From positions 124,001 to 188,000 of the forward strand of contig NZ_MOBR01000043.1 of assembly GCF_003732705.1 (NCBI RefSeq): a stretch of 64,000 bases of DNA, given 5' to 3'. The position numbers and the translations under genes were made by a program. Shown here in pieces: positions 33,237 through 41,113 of the stretch; the stretch's first letter is position 1, and each line of letters opens with the position of its first letter. Under the pieces are notes generated by a model. The model was given only the letters and a program-made list of their open reading frames with translations. It had not been told where the DNA came from and ran no database searches. Source of the stretch: Pseudomonas frederiksbergensis (GTDB lineage: Bacteria; Pseudomonadota; Gammaproteobacteria; Pseudomonadales; Pseudomonadaceae).

Positions 33237-34112
33237 ATGCGCCTGCTCGCTGTGTTGATCAGTGCTGTGCTGCTGTGCTGCCAGGTGGCGCAGGCGCAGG
33301 TTCGGACCTATGACCAGATGATCGCCGCCGGGGAGTTGAAAGTCGCGGTGTACAAGGACTTCGCCCCGTACAGTTTTGAAGATGCCGGCCAGCCGCGAGG
33401 CGTGGATGTTGACCTCGCACAGGCTTTGGCCGCGGCGCTGGGCGTGAAGCTCAAACTGATCTGGGCCCCGGCCGGCGAGAAGCTCGACGACGACCTGCGC
33501 GACTACATTTGGCGCGCCAGTCAGTTGCACGATCAGCAACTGGCGGACCTGATGATGCGCGTGCCTTATGACCGGGATTACTCACAAAAACGCAACGAAC
33601 TCGGCGAGCTGGAAAACGATCATGTCGTCATGTTCGGGCCGTATCAGAACGAACAATGGCAAGTCGCCTATGACCGCCGCCGGCTGGACTCGGTGGGCAG
33701 CGTCGCGGTGTTCGAGCAGCACCCGATCGGCGTCGAAGTCGATAGCGTGCCGTCGTTTTACCTGACCTCGGTGTTCAACGGCATGCTCGCCGCCAAGACT
33801 CACCACTATCCCGGCGTGCCCCAGGCCTTTGCGGCGATGAAGGACGGCGAAGTCGATGCGGTGATGGCGATGCGTGGCGAAGTCGATTGGCAGGTGCATG
33901 AAGCCCACGACCCGCAAGTGGCGCTGGCGGAAAACGCCTACCCGAACATGGGCAAGCAACGCTGGGAGATCGGCATGGCGGTGCATGAAAGCAACCGGCA
34001 ATTGTCGTATGCCCTGGAGGAGGCGCTGGAAGCCATGATCCGCGAGGGCTCGGTGCAAGCCATTTATGCCCGTTACGGCCTGCAGTACGAAGTGCCGGAG
34101 ATGTATCAATAG
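33237..34112 (+). CDS. pedG: quinoprotein dehydrogenase-associated MoxJ-like binding protein
   Basis: A 291-residue exported type 2 solute-binding protein (signal MRLLAVLISAVLLCCQVAQA). Core motifs AAGELKVAVYKDFAPYSF, RGVDVDLAQALAAALGVKL and GEVDAVMAMRGEVDW. The family, like MoxJ/XoxJ of methylotrophs, is encoded with PQQ alcohol dehydrogenases and is thought to assist their maturation or activation rather than transport. Starts 3 bp after pedF. Confidence 0.88.
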   Translation: MRLLAVLISAVLLCCQVAQAQVRTYDQMIAAGELKVAVYKDFAPYSFEDAGQPRGVDVDLAQALAAALGVKLKLIWAPAGEKLDDDLRDYIWRASQLHDQQLADLMMRVPYDRDYSQKRNELGELENDHVVMFGPYQNEQWQVAYDRRRLDSVGSVAVFEQHPIGVEVDSVPSFYLTSVFNGMLAAKTHHYPGVPQAFAAMKDGEVDAVMAMRGEVDWQVHEAHDPQVALAENAYPNMGKQRWEIGMAVHESNRQLSYALEEALEAMIREGSVQAIYARYGLQYEVPEMYQ

Positions 34113-34873
34113 TGAACTGGCGAGCGAGTTGCCTGCTGGCCTGTTGGCTGCCGTTGGCCGCCCATGCGGTGGACATCGATCCGGGCCAGGACCCGGTGCC
34201 GTCGGTGATGTGGGCCTTCTATCACAAGCAAATGCTCGGTGATGCCCCGTTCGTGTTCGACGAACGGGTCAAGCTGCTCGCGCCGCCATTCGCTGAGGAC
34301 GCGCGTCAGGTACCGCTGGAAATCGACGCTCGGGCGTTCAAGGGCGAGGTGGTGAAAATCCTCGCCTGGGCTGAGCTCAATCCTTTGCCGAAAATCGTCG
34401 ATTTCCAACCGTTGGACCGGGTGTTGCCGTGGCTGTCGATCCGCATCCGCATCGAACAGGCCACGCCGTTGCGTGCGGCGGTGCTGACCCGCGACGGCGT
34501 CTGGCACGTCGGCTCGACCCTGATCGATGCAGCGGGCGGCGGCTGCACGGCACCGAGCGTGGTACGCACCCAGCCCGGCTGGGAGGAACACATTGGCGAA
34601 GTACTCGGTGGGCGTTATCCCCGTGGCGAATTCAGCCGTGTGCGCTTGCAGGTGGCGCACCCGATGGACAACGGCATGGTCAGTGGCATCCCCGAATTCT
34701 TTATCAACCACGCCGAACTGCGCGATCAGAACGATCAACTGCTGGCGCGCCTGGAACTGTTTCCCGCCGTCAGCGAAAACCCCAACCTGGCCTTCGACAT
34801 CGAAGGGGCAGGGCAGACGCGCCTGTTGCTGCGCGACAACAGCGGCAATCAATTTGATGCGGCCATCCCCTGA
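34112..34873 (+). CDS. quinoprotein dehydrogenase-associated SoxYZ-like carrier
   Basis: A 253-residue exported protein. It uses a GTG start that overlaps the last base of the previous stop codon. Signal peptide MNWRASCLLACWLPLAAHA. The SoxY-like part (about 25-150) carries a Cys in AAGGGCTAPSVV, a candidate swinging-arm thiol; the SoxZ-like part (about 160-250) reads VAHPMDNGMVSG and EFFINHAELRD. The fused SoxYZ-like family is specific to PQQ loci; its cargo is unknown. Confidence 0.87.
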   Translation: MNWRASCLLACWLPLAAHAVDIDPGQDPVPSVMWAFYHKQMLGDAPFVFDERVKLLAPPFAEDARQVPLEIDARAFKGEVVKILAWAELNPLPKIVDFQPLDRVLPWLSIRIRIEQATPLRAAVLTRDGVWHVGSTLIDAAGGGCTAPSVVRTQPGWEEHIGEVLGGRYPRGEFSRVRLQVAHPMDNGMVSGIPEFFINHAELRDQNDQLLARLELFPAVSENPNLAFDIEGAGQTRLLLRDNSGNQFDAAIP

Positions 34874-34888
34874 GCCAAGGAGCGCGTC

Positions 34889-35830
34889 ATGCGTTGGATA
34901 TTGCTGTTGTTCATCGGTTTGAGCCTGCCGGCGTTGGCGGAGCTTGAGTACGCACTCAAGCCGCGGCTGATTGCGCCAGACACCTGGCTGCTGGAAGGCA
35001 GCACCGACAATTTCGCCAAGGCCAACGGTGGCAACATCGTCAACACCGGGTTCATCGTCACCGAACGTGGGGTGGTGGTGATCGACACCGGGCCGTCGAA
35101 ACGCTACGGCGAGGCGATGCGCAAGGCGATTGCCGCGGTCACCGATAAACCGGTGATTGAAGTGCTGCTGACCCACCATCACCCCGATCATGCGCTGGGC
35201 AATCAGGCGTTTACTGACGTGCCGATCGGCGCGCTGGCCGGCACCACCGAACTGCTGCATCAGCAGGGCGATGCCATGGCCGAGAACATGTATCGGCTGG
35301 TGGGCGACTGGATGCGCGGCACCGAAGTGGTGTTGCCCACCGAGGTGCTGACACCGGGGCTGAAAAGTTTTGGGAACCACGATCTGCGCCTGCTAAGCCT
35401 GGGTGGGCATACCGGCGCGGATCTGGCTATTCTCGACCAGCAAACCGGCGTGCTGTTTGCCGGGGATCTGGTGTTTTACCAACGGGCCCTGACCACCCCG
35501 AACAGTCCGGGGCTGGCGGTGTGGCTGGCGGACATCGCCACCCTGCAAGCCTTGCCCTGGACGCTGATCGTGCCCGGCCACGGGCCGCTGGCCACCGATG
35601 CCAAACCCTTCGAGCAAATGCGCGACTACCTGACCTGGCTTGACCAACTGCTGCGCGACGGCGCCGCCAATGGCAGCGACATGTCCGAGATGATCCGCAG
35701 CCCCATTCCCGAACGCTTCGCGGGTATCAACCTGAGTCACTACGAACTGATCCGCAGCGTCAGCCATTTGTACCCGGGCTATGAGCGCGCGCAAATGACC
35801 CGCATCGACTCCACCGCGACCAGACAATGA
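34889..35830 (+). CDS. quinoprotein relay system zinc metallohydrolase (SoxH-like)
   Basis: A 313-residue exported MBL-fold protein (signal MRWILLLFIGLSLPALAE). Zinc motif LLTHHHPDHALGNQAF, later LSLGGHTGADLAILD and IVPGHGPLATDA. It follows the SoxYZ-like carrier by 15 bp. The SoxH-related family co-occurs with the carrier, suggesting they act together in the periplasm; the reaction is unknown. Its stop overlaps a repeat element. Confidence 0.87.
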   Translation: MRWILLLFIGLSLPALAELEYALKPRLIAPDTWLLEGSTDNFAKANGGNIVNTGFIVTERGVVVIDTGPSKRYGEAMRKAIAAVTDKPVIEVLLTHHHPDHALGNQAFTDVPIGALAGTTELLHQQGDAMAENMYRLVGDWMRGTEVVLPTEVLTPGLKSFGNHDLRLLSLGGHTGADLAILDQQTGVLFAGDLVFYQRALTTPNSPGLAVWLADIATLQALPWTLIVPGHGPLATDAKPFEQMRDYLTWLDQLLRDGAANGSDMSEMIRSPIPERFAGINLSHYELIRSVSHLYPGYERAQMTRIDSTATRQ

Positions 35831-35939
35831 TCGTTCCCATGCTCTGCGTGGGAATGCAGCCCGGGACGCTCTGCGTCCCATCAAGAGCCGAACGCGGAGC
35901 GTCCGTTGAGGCATTCCCACGCAGAGCGTAGGAACGATC
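35829..35939. repeat. self-complementary element, copy 5 of 8
   Basis: GATCGTTCCCATGCTCTGCG ... CGCAGAGCGTAGGAACGATC, overlapping the last bases of the SoxH-like gene. Confidence 0.9.
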
Positions 35940-35956
35940 TTCTCAAGGGGACCCGG

Positions 35957-35966
35957 TACTAAGGAA
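35957..35966 (+). promoter_or_regulatory. TAC-YAAR box (pedH promoter)
   Basis: TACTAAGGAA within GGTACTAAGGAACTAGC, 110 bp upstream of the pedH start. The right half of the dyad is degenerate. Confidence 0.55.
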
Positions 35967-36076
35967 CTAGCAATCTCAACACTGCGGGCAATTGTTGCCA
36001 GGGCGGCGGCGGCGAAGAATCTGCATCAGACCGGGAAAATCCCCCGGACATAATAAAAACCGCAGAGGTAGCCGTC

Positions 36077-37855
36077 ATGACCCAACCCGCACGTCGCCAA
36101 CCCTTCGTCTTGAGCGCGTTTCTCAGTGCCATGCTGCTGTCCGGCTCGGTATTGGCTGCCGTCAGCGACCAGGACATTCTCCAGGACCCCAAGAACCCGG
36201 AGCAGATCGTCACCAACGGTTTGGGCGTCCAGGGTCAGCGCTACAGTCCGCTGGACACCCTCAACGTCGACAACATCAAGGAACTGCGTCCGGTCTGGGC
36301 CTTTTCCTTCGGCGGTGAAAAGCAGCGCGGCCAGCAAGCGCAGCCGATGATCAAGGACGGCGTGATGTACATGACCGGTTCCTACTCGCGGGTGTTCGCG
36401 GTGGATGCGCGCACCGGCAAGAAGCTTTGGCAATACGACGCGCGCCTGCCGGATGACATCCGTCCGTGCTGCGACGTGATCAACCGGGGCGTGGCGTTGT
36501 ACGGCGACCTGGTGTTCTTCGGCACCCTCGACGCCAAGCTCGTGGCCCTGAACAAAGACACCGGCAAAGTGGTGTGGAGCAAGCAGGTGGCCGACCACAA
36601 GGAAGGCTATTCGATCAGCGCCGCGCCACTGGTGATCAACGGCAAACTGATTACCGGCGTGGCCGGTGGCGAGTTCGGCGTGGTCGGCAAGATCTCCGCC
36701 TATGACCCGAAAAACGGTGACTTGCTGTGGGTTCGCCCAACCGTCGAAGGTCACATGGGCTACGTCTACAAGGACGGCAAAGCGATAGAAAACGGCATCT
36801 CCGGCGGCGAAGCGGGCAAGACCTGGCCCGGCGATTTGTGGAAAACCGGCGGCGCCGCGCCTTGGCTGGGCGGTTACTACGACCCGGAAACCAATCTGCT
36901 GCTATTCGGCACCGGCAACCCGGCACCGTGGAACTCGCACCTGCGTCCTGGCGACAACCTCTACTCGTCGTCGCGCCTGGCACTGAACCCGGACGACGGC
37001 ACGATCAAATGGCACTTCCAGAGCACCCCTCACGACGGCTGGGACTACGACGGCGTCAACGAGCTGGTGTCGTTCAACTACACCGAGGGCGGCAAAGAAA
37101 TCAAAGCCGCCGCCACCGCTGACCGTAACGGCTTTTTCTACGTGCTCGACCGTACCAACGGCAAATTCATCCGGGGTTTCCCGTTCGTGGACAAGATCAC
37201 CTGGGCCACCGGTCTGGATAAGGATGGCCGGCCGATCTACAACGAAGCCAGCCGCCCGGGCGCACCGGGCACTGAAGCCAAGGGCAGTTCAGTCTTCGTC
37301 GCACCCGCGTTCCTCGGCGCGAAAAACTGGATGCCGATGGCCTACAACAAGGACACCAAGCTGTTCTACGTGCCGTCCAACGAGTGGGGCATGGACATCT
37401 GGAACGAAGGCATCGCCTACAAGAAAGGCGCGGCGTTCCTCGGTGCCGGTTTCACCATCAAACCGTTGAACGAAGACTACATCGGCGTGCTGCGCGCCAT
37501 CGATCCGGTCACCGGCAAGGAAGTCTGGCGCCACAAGAACTACGCGCCGCTGTGGGGCGGGGTGCTGACCACCAAAGGCAACCTGGTGTTCACCGGCACG
37601 CCGGAAGGTTTCCTCCAGGCGTTCAACGCCAAGACCGGCGAAAAGGTTTGGGAATTCCAGACCGGTTCCGGCGTACTCGGCTCGCCTGTGACCTGGGAAA
37701 TGGACGGCGAACAATACGTCTCGGTCCTCTCAGGTTGGGGCGGCGCCGTACCGCTGTGGGGCGGCGAAGTGGCCAAGCGCATCAAGGACTTCAACCAGGG
37801 CGGCATGCTCTGGACGTTCAAGTTGCCGAAAGACCTGGTCGTCGCCAAACACTAA
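36077..37855 (+). CDS. pedH: PQQ-dependent alcohol dehydrogenase, lanthanide type (PedH-like)
   Basis: A 592-residue eight-bladed beta-propeller quinoprotein with signal peptide (cleavage near VLA-AV, residue 27). Vicinal disulfide Cys131-Cys132 in RPCCDV; Asn ligand in FGTGNPAPWNS; catalytic Asp323 in GWDYDGVNE. Asp325, two residues on, is the extra acid that marks lanthanide-dependent XoxF/PedH enzymes; calcium-type PedE/ExaA and MxaF have a small residue there. Tryptophan-docking repeats (AFNAKTGEKVWEFQTGSG) are intact. AGAGG lies eight bases before the ATG. It oxidises short alcohols and aldehydes in the periplasm, passing electrons to PedF. It has its own promoter region, with a TAC box 110 bp upstream. 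Confidence 0.92.
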   Translation: MTQPARRQPFVLSAFLSAMLLSGSVLAAVSDQDILQDPKNPEQIVTNGLGVQGQRYSPLDTLNVDNIKELRPVWAFSFGGEKQRGQQAQPMIKDGVMYMTGSYSRVFAVDARTGKKLWQYDARLPDDIRPCCDVINRGVALYGDLVFFGTLDAKLVALNKDTGKVVWSKQVADHKEGYSISAAPLVINGKLITGVAGGEFGVVGKISAYDPKNGDLLWVRPTVEGHMGYVYKDGKAIENGISGGEAGKTWPGDLWKTGGAAPWLGGYYDPETNLLLFGTGNPAPWNSHLRPGDNLYSSSRLALNPDDGTIKWHFQSTPHDGWDYDGVNELVSFNYTEGGKEIKAAATADRNGFFYVLDRTNGKFIRGFPFVDKITWATGLDKDGRPIYNEASRPGAPGTEAKGSSVFVAPAFLGAKNWMPMAYNKDTKLFYVPSNEWGMDIWNEGIAYKKGAAFLGAGFTIKPLNEDYIGVLRAIDPVTGKEVWRHKNYAPLWGGVLTTKGNLVFTGTPEGFLQAFNAKTGEKVWEFQTGSGVLGSPVTWEMDGEQYVSVLSGWGGAVPLWGGEVAKRIKDFNQGGMLWTFKLPKDLVVAKH

Positions 37856-37876
37856 CCCCGAGCCCACCGCATAACC

Positions 37877-37972
37877 CCCCTGTGGGAGCGAGCCTGCTCG
37901 CGAAAGCGGTGTGTCAGCCAACATCTTTGTTGAATGTACCGGACCCTTCGCGAGCAGGCTCGCTCCCACACT
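37877..37972. repeat. REP doublet (REPIN)
   Basis: Inverted cores GGGAGCGAGCCTGCTCGCGA and TCGCGAGCAGGCTCGCTCCC after pedH. The 360-bp gap to the aldehyde dehydrogenase holds this, a copy of the self-complementary element, and a promoter box, but no gene. Confidence 0.88.
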
Positions 37973-37983
37973 GGTTTGTGTGC

Positions 37984-38095
37984 TGATCGTTCCCACGCTC
38001 TGCGTGGGAATGCCTCTTCGGACGCTCCGCGTTCGGCTCTTGATGGGACGCGGAGCGTCCCTGGCTGCATTCCCACGCAGAGCGTGGGAACGATC
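37984..38095. repeat. self-complementary element, copy 6 of 8
   Basis: GATCGTTCCCACGCTCTGCG ... CGCAGAGCGTGGGAACGATC, 11 bp after the REP doublet. Confidence 0.9.
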
Positions 38096-38101
38096 ACCTA
38101 G

Positions 38102-38111
38102 TACCAAATAA
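38102..38111 (+). promoter_or_regulatory. TAC-YAAR half box (aldehyde dehydrogenase promoter)
   Basis: TACCAAATAA in CTAGTACCAAATAACGAG, 104 bp upstream of the aldehyde dehydrogenase start. Only the left half of the dyad is conserved. Confidence 0.45.
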
Positions 38112-38215
38112 CGAGAGTCCCCCTGCCAACGGCGCATTCGCCGGGCACGCGGGGCTCTCTACTATCGATGCATCGCCTGTTTGCCCGACAGGCACCGACC
38201 AGACAGAGGCCCACC

Positions 38216-39736
38216 ATGATCTACGCACAACCTGGCACCCCCGGCGCCATCGTTTCCTTCAAGCCGCGCTACGGCAATTTCATCGGCGGTGAGTTCGTGC
38301 CGCCGGTCAATGGCGAGTACTTCACCAACACCTCGCCGGTCAACGGTGAGGTGATCGCCGAGTTCCCGCGCTCCAGCGCCGCCGACATCGACAAAGCCCT
38401 CGACGCCGCCCACGCGGCCGCCGATGCCTGGGGCAAGACCTCGGCCCAGGACCGTTCCCTGGTGCTGCTGAAAATCGCTGACCGGATCGAACAAAACCTG
38501 GAAATCCTCGCCGTCACCGAAACCTGGGACAACGGCAAAGCCGTGCGCGAAACCCTCAACGCCGACGTGCCGCTGGCCGCCGACCATTTCCGCTATTTCG
38601 CCGGGTGCATTCGTGCGCAGGAGGGCGGCGCCGCTGAAATCAACGAGCTGACCACCGCCTATCACTTCCACGAGCCGCTGGGCGTGGTCGGGCAGATCAT
38701 CCCGTGGAACTTCCCGCTGCTGATGGCTGCTTGGAAGCTCGCGCCGGCCCTGGCTGCCGGCAACTGCGTGGTGCTCAAACCCGCTGAGCAAACGCCGCTG
38801 TCGATCATGGTCTTCGCCGAACTGATTGCCGACTTGCTGCCGGCCGGCGTGCTGAACATCGTCCAGGGTTTCGGTCGCGAAGCCGGCGAAGCCCTGGCCA
38901 CCAGCAAGCGCATCGCCAAGATCGCTTTTACCGGTTCCACTCCGGTGGGCGCGCACATCATGCATTGCGCGGCCGAGAACATCATTCCAAGCACCGTGGA
39001 ACTGGGCGGCAAGTCGCCGAACATCTTCTTCGAAGACATCATGCACGCCGAGCCGCAGTTCATCGAGAAAGCCGCCGAAGGCCTGGTGCTGGCGTTCTTC
39101 AACCAGGGCGAAGTCTGCACCTGTCCATCGCGAGCGCTGGTGCAGGAGTCGATCTACGACGACTTCATGAAAGTGGTGATGACCAAAATCGCCAAGATCA
39201 AACGCGGCGATCCGCTGGACACCGAAACCATGGTCGGCGCCCAGGCGTCCGAGCAGCAATACGACAAGATTCTCTCGTACCTGAAAATTGCCCAGGAGGA
39301 GGGTGCCGAGCTGCTCACTGGCGGCGCGGCCGAACGACTTGAGGGCGACTTGTCGACGGGTTATTACATCCAGCCGACTCTGCTCAAGGGCCACAACAAA
39401 ATGCGCGTGTTCCAGGAAGAAATCTTCGGCCCGGTGGTGGGCATCACTACCTTCAAGGACGAAGCCGAAGCCCTGGCCATTGCCAACGACAGCGAGTTCG
39501 GCCTGGGTGCCGGCCTGTGGACCCGCGACATCAACCGCGCCTACCGCATGGGCCGGGCGATCAAGGCCGGGCGCGTGTGGACCAACTGCTACCACCTGTA
39601 CCCGGCCCACGCCGCGTTCGGCGGCTACAAAAAGTCCGGGGTTGGCCGTGAAAACCACAAGATGATGCTCGACCACTACCAACAGACCAAAAACTTGCTG
39701 GTGAGCTACGACATCAATCCGATGGGGTTCTTCTAA
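38216..39736 (+). CDS. exaC: NAD-dependent aldehyde dehydrogenase (ExaC/PedI/AldB type)
   Basis: A 506-residue aldehyde dehydrogenase. NAD-binding IIPWNFPLLMAAWKLAPALA and FTGSTPVG, catalytic Glu in VELGGKSPNIFFED, nucleophilic Cys in FFNQGEVCTCPSRALV. No signal peptide: it acts in the cytoplasm on aldehyde produced by the periplasmic quinoprotein. I start at MIYAQPGTPGAIVSFKPRYG (38216), with AGAGG just upstream, 16 codons inside the longest frame. The position between the PQQ dehydrogenase and pqq genes matches exaC of P. aeruginosa. Confidence 0.92.
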   Translation: MIYAQPGTPGAIVSFKPRYGNFIGGEFVPPVNGEYFTNTSPVNGEVIAEFPRSSAADIDKALDAAHAAADAWGKTSAQDRSLVLLKIADRIEQNLEILAVTETWDNGKAVRETLNADVPLAADHFRYFAGCIRAQEGGAAEINELTTAYHFHEPLGVVGQIIPWNFPLLMAAWKLAPALAAGNCVVLKPAEQTPLSIMVFAELIADLLPAGVLNIVQGFGREAGEALATSKRIAKIAFTGSTPVGAHIMHCAAENIIPSTVELGGKSPNIFFEDIMHAEPQFIEKAAEGLVLAFFNQGEVCTCPSRALVQESIYDDFMKVVMTKIAKIKRGDPLDTETMVGAQASEQQYDKILSYLKIAQEEGAELLTGGAAERLEGDLSTGYYIQPTLLKGHNKMRVFQEEIFGPVVGITTFKDEAEALAIANDSEFGLGAGLWTRDINRAYRMGRAIKAGRVWTNCYHLYPAHAAFGGYKKSGVGRENHKMMLDHYQQTKNLLVSYDINPMGFF

Positions 39737-39760
39737 ACCCGACGCGGGACCGCGTAACGG

Positions 39761-39811
39761 CCATCGCGGGCAAGCCTTGCTCCTACAGGAGCGAGGCTTG
39801 CCCGCGAATGG
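39761..39811. repeat. tight REP hairpin
   Basis: Two REP cores back to back with almost no loop: CATCGCGGGCAAGCCTTGCT then AGGAGCGAGGCTTGCCCGCG. In RNA it would fold into a long hairpin behind the aldehyde dehydrogenase and could act as a transcript barrier. There is no T run. Confidence 0.8.
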
Positions 39812-39838
39812 TTGCGCCTGACACCCCGCAACACCCCC

Positions 39839-39848
39839 TACCAACGCA
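39839..39848 (+). promoter_or_regulatory. TAC-YAA half box (pqqA promoter)
   Basis: TACCAACGCA, 96 bp upstream of the pqqA start. Only the left half matches the better boxes. Confidence 0.4.
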
Positions 39849-39944
39849 CGCCGCCATCTCCTTCGAAAGTAGCATTCGGGCCCTTGGCGCCCCGTGCATT
39901 AATGGCTTTACCGGAATTGCCCGGCACAAGAAGAGGATTGACCC

Positions 39945-40016
39945 ATGTGGACTAAACCCGCGTTTACCGATCTGCGCATTGGCTTCGAAGTGACGATGTA
40001 TTTCGCCAACCGTTGA
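39945..40016 (+). CDS. pqqA: PQQ precursor peptide PqqA
   Basis: A 23-residue peptide, MWTKPAFTDLRIGFEVTMYF followed by ANR. It has the conserved Glu and Tyr spaced E-V-T-M-Y, which PqqE crosslinks to form the PQQ skeleton. A purine-rich ribosome site (AAGAAGAGGA) precedes it. It opens the pqqA-B-C-E cluster, 55 bp before pqqB. Confidence 0.97.
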   Translation: MWTKPAFTDLRIGFEVTMYFANR

Positions 40017-40071
40017 TTGATCACCCGGCCAGCCGACGCGTTGGCCGGGCCTGCCTTCTGGAGCATTGCTC

Positions 40072-40986
40072 ATGCACATCCGCGTTCTCGGTTCCGCCGC
40101 TGGCGGTGGTTTTCCGCAATGGAACTGCAACTGTCGCCAATGCGCCGCCATGCGCAACGGCAGCCTGCGCGCCCAACGGCGCACGCAGTCTTCGATTGCG
40201 GTGAGCGACAACGGGGTGGATTGGGTGCTGTGCAATGCTTCACCGGACATTCGTGCGCAACTGGAAAGCTTCCCGGCGTTGCAACCGGCGCGCCGGTTAC
40301 GCGACACCTCCATCGCCGGGGTGATCCTGATCGACAGCCAGATCGACCATTGCACCGGCCTGTTGAGCCTGCGCGAAGGGTGCCCGCATTCGGTGTGGTG
40401 CACCGAGCGGGTTCATGAAGATCTGAGCAGCGGGTTTCCACTGTTCAGCATGCTCAAGCACTGGAACGGTGGCTTGCAGTGGCAACCGATCGAACTCGAC
40501 CGCGAGCCGTTCAGCATCGCCGCTTGCGAACACCTGCAATTTCGCGCGATTCCCCTGATCAGCAACGCACCGCCGTACTCGCCCAATCGCGGCAATCCGC
40601 AACCGGGCGACACCATCGGCCTGTTTATCGAAGACCTGCGCAACGGCGCCTCGGTGTTCTATGCACCGGGCCTTGGGCAAGTTGACGAGGAAGTATTGAG
40701 CTGGATGCAGCGCGCCGATTGCCTGCTGCTGGACGGCACGTTGTGGCGCGATGATGAAATGCGCGTGTGTGAGGTCGGGCAGAGTCTGGGCAGTGAAATG
40801 GGGCATCTGCCGCAAAGTGGTTCTGGCGGGATGCTTGAGGTGCTGGAGGGATTTGACCGCCAGCGCAAGGTGCTGATCCACATTAACAACACCAACCCGA
40901 TCCTTGATGAAGACTCGGCTGAGCGGGCGTTGCTGGAGCGGCGTGGGGTTGAGGTGGCGTTTGATGGCATGAGTCTTGTGTTGTAG
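40072..40986 (+). CDS. pqqB: PqqB, PQQ biosynthesis MBL-fold protein
   Basis: A 304-residue metallo-beta-lactamase-fold protein. N-terminus MHIRVLGSAAGGGFPQWNCN with the zinc-binding Cys in NCNCRQC, and motifs LIDSQIDHCTGLLSLR and SGSGGMLEVLEGF. I start at the ATG at 40072, with GGAG eight bases upstream. Thought to act as an iron-dependent hydroxylase of the Glu-Tyr intermediate. Followed by a REP doublet before pqqC. Confidence 0.95.
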   Translation: MHIRVLGSAAGGGFPQWNCNCRQCAAMRNGSLRAQRRTQSSIAVSDNGVDWVLCNASPDIRAQLESFPALQPARRLRDTSIAGVILIDSQIDHCTGLLSLREGCPHSVWCTERVHEDLSSGFPLFSMLKHWNGGLQWQPIELDREPFSIAACEHLQFRAIPLISNAPPYSPNRGNPQPGDTIGLFIEDLRNGASVFYAPGLGQVDEEVLSWMQRADCLLLDGTLWRDDEMRVCEVGQSLGSEMGHLPQSGSGGMLEVLEGFDRQRKVLIHINNTNPILDEDSAERALLERRGVEVAFDGMSLVL

Positions 40987-40994
40987 CTCATGTC

Positions 40995-41076
40995 GCCTTC
41001 GCGAGCAGGCTCGCTCCCACAGTAGATCTGTTGCGCACACAAATCCCCTGTGGGAGCGAGCCTGCTCGCGAAGGCA
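40995..41076. repeat. REP doublet inside the pqq cluster
   Basis: Inverted cores TTCGCGAGCAGGCTCGCTCC and GGGAGCGAGCCTGCTCGCGA between pqqB and pqqC. Unusual in sitting between two genes of one pathway on the same strand. Confidence 0.88.
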
Positions 41077-41113
41077 ATAGGCCAGTCACCGCAAAACGCC
41101 CAGGAGAACCACA

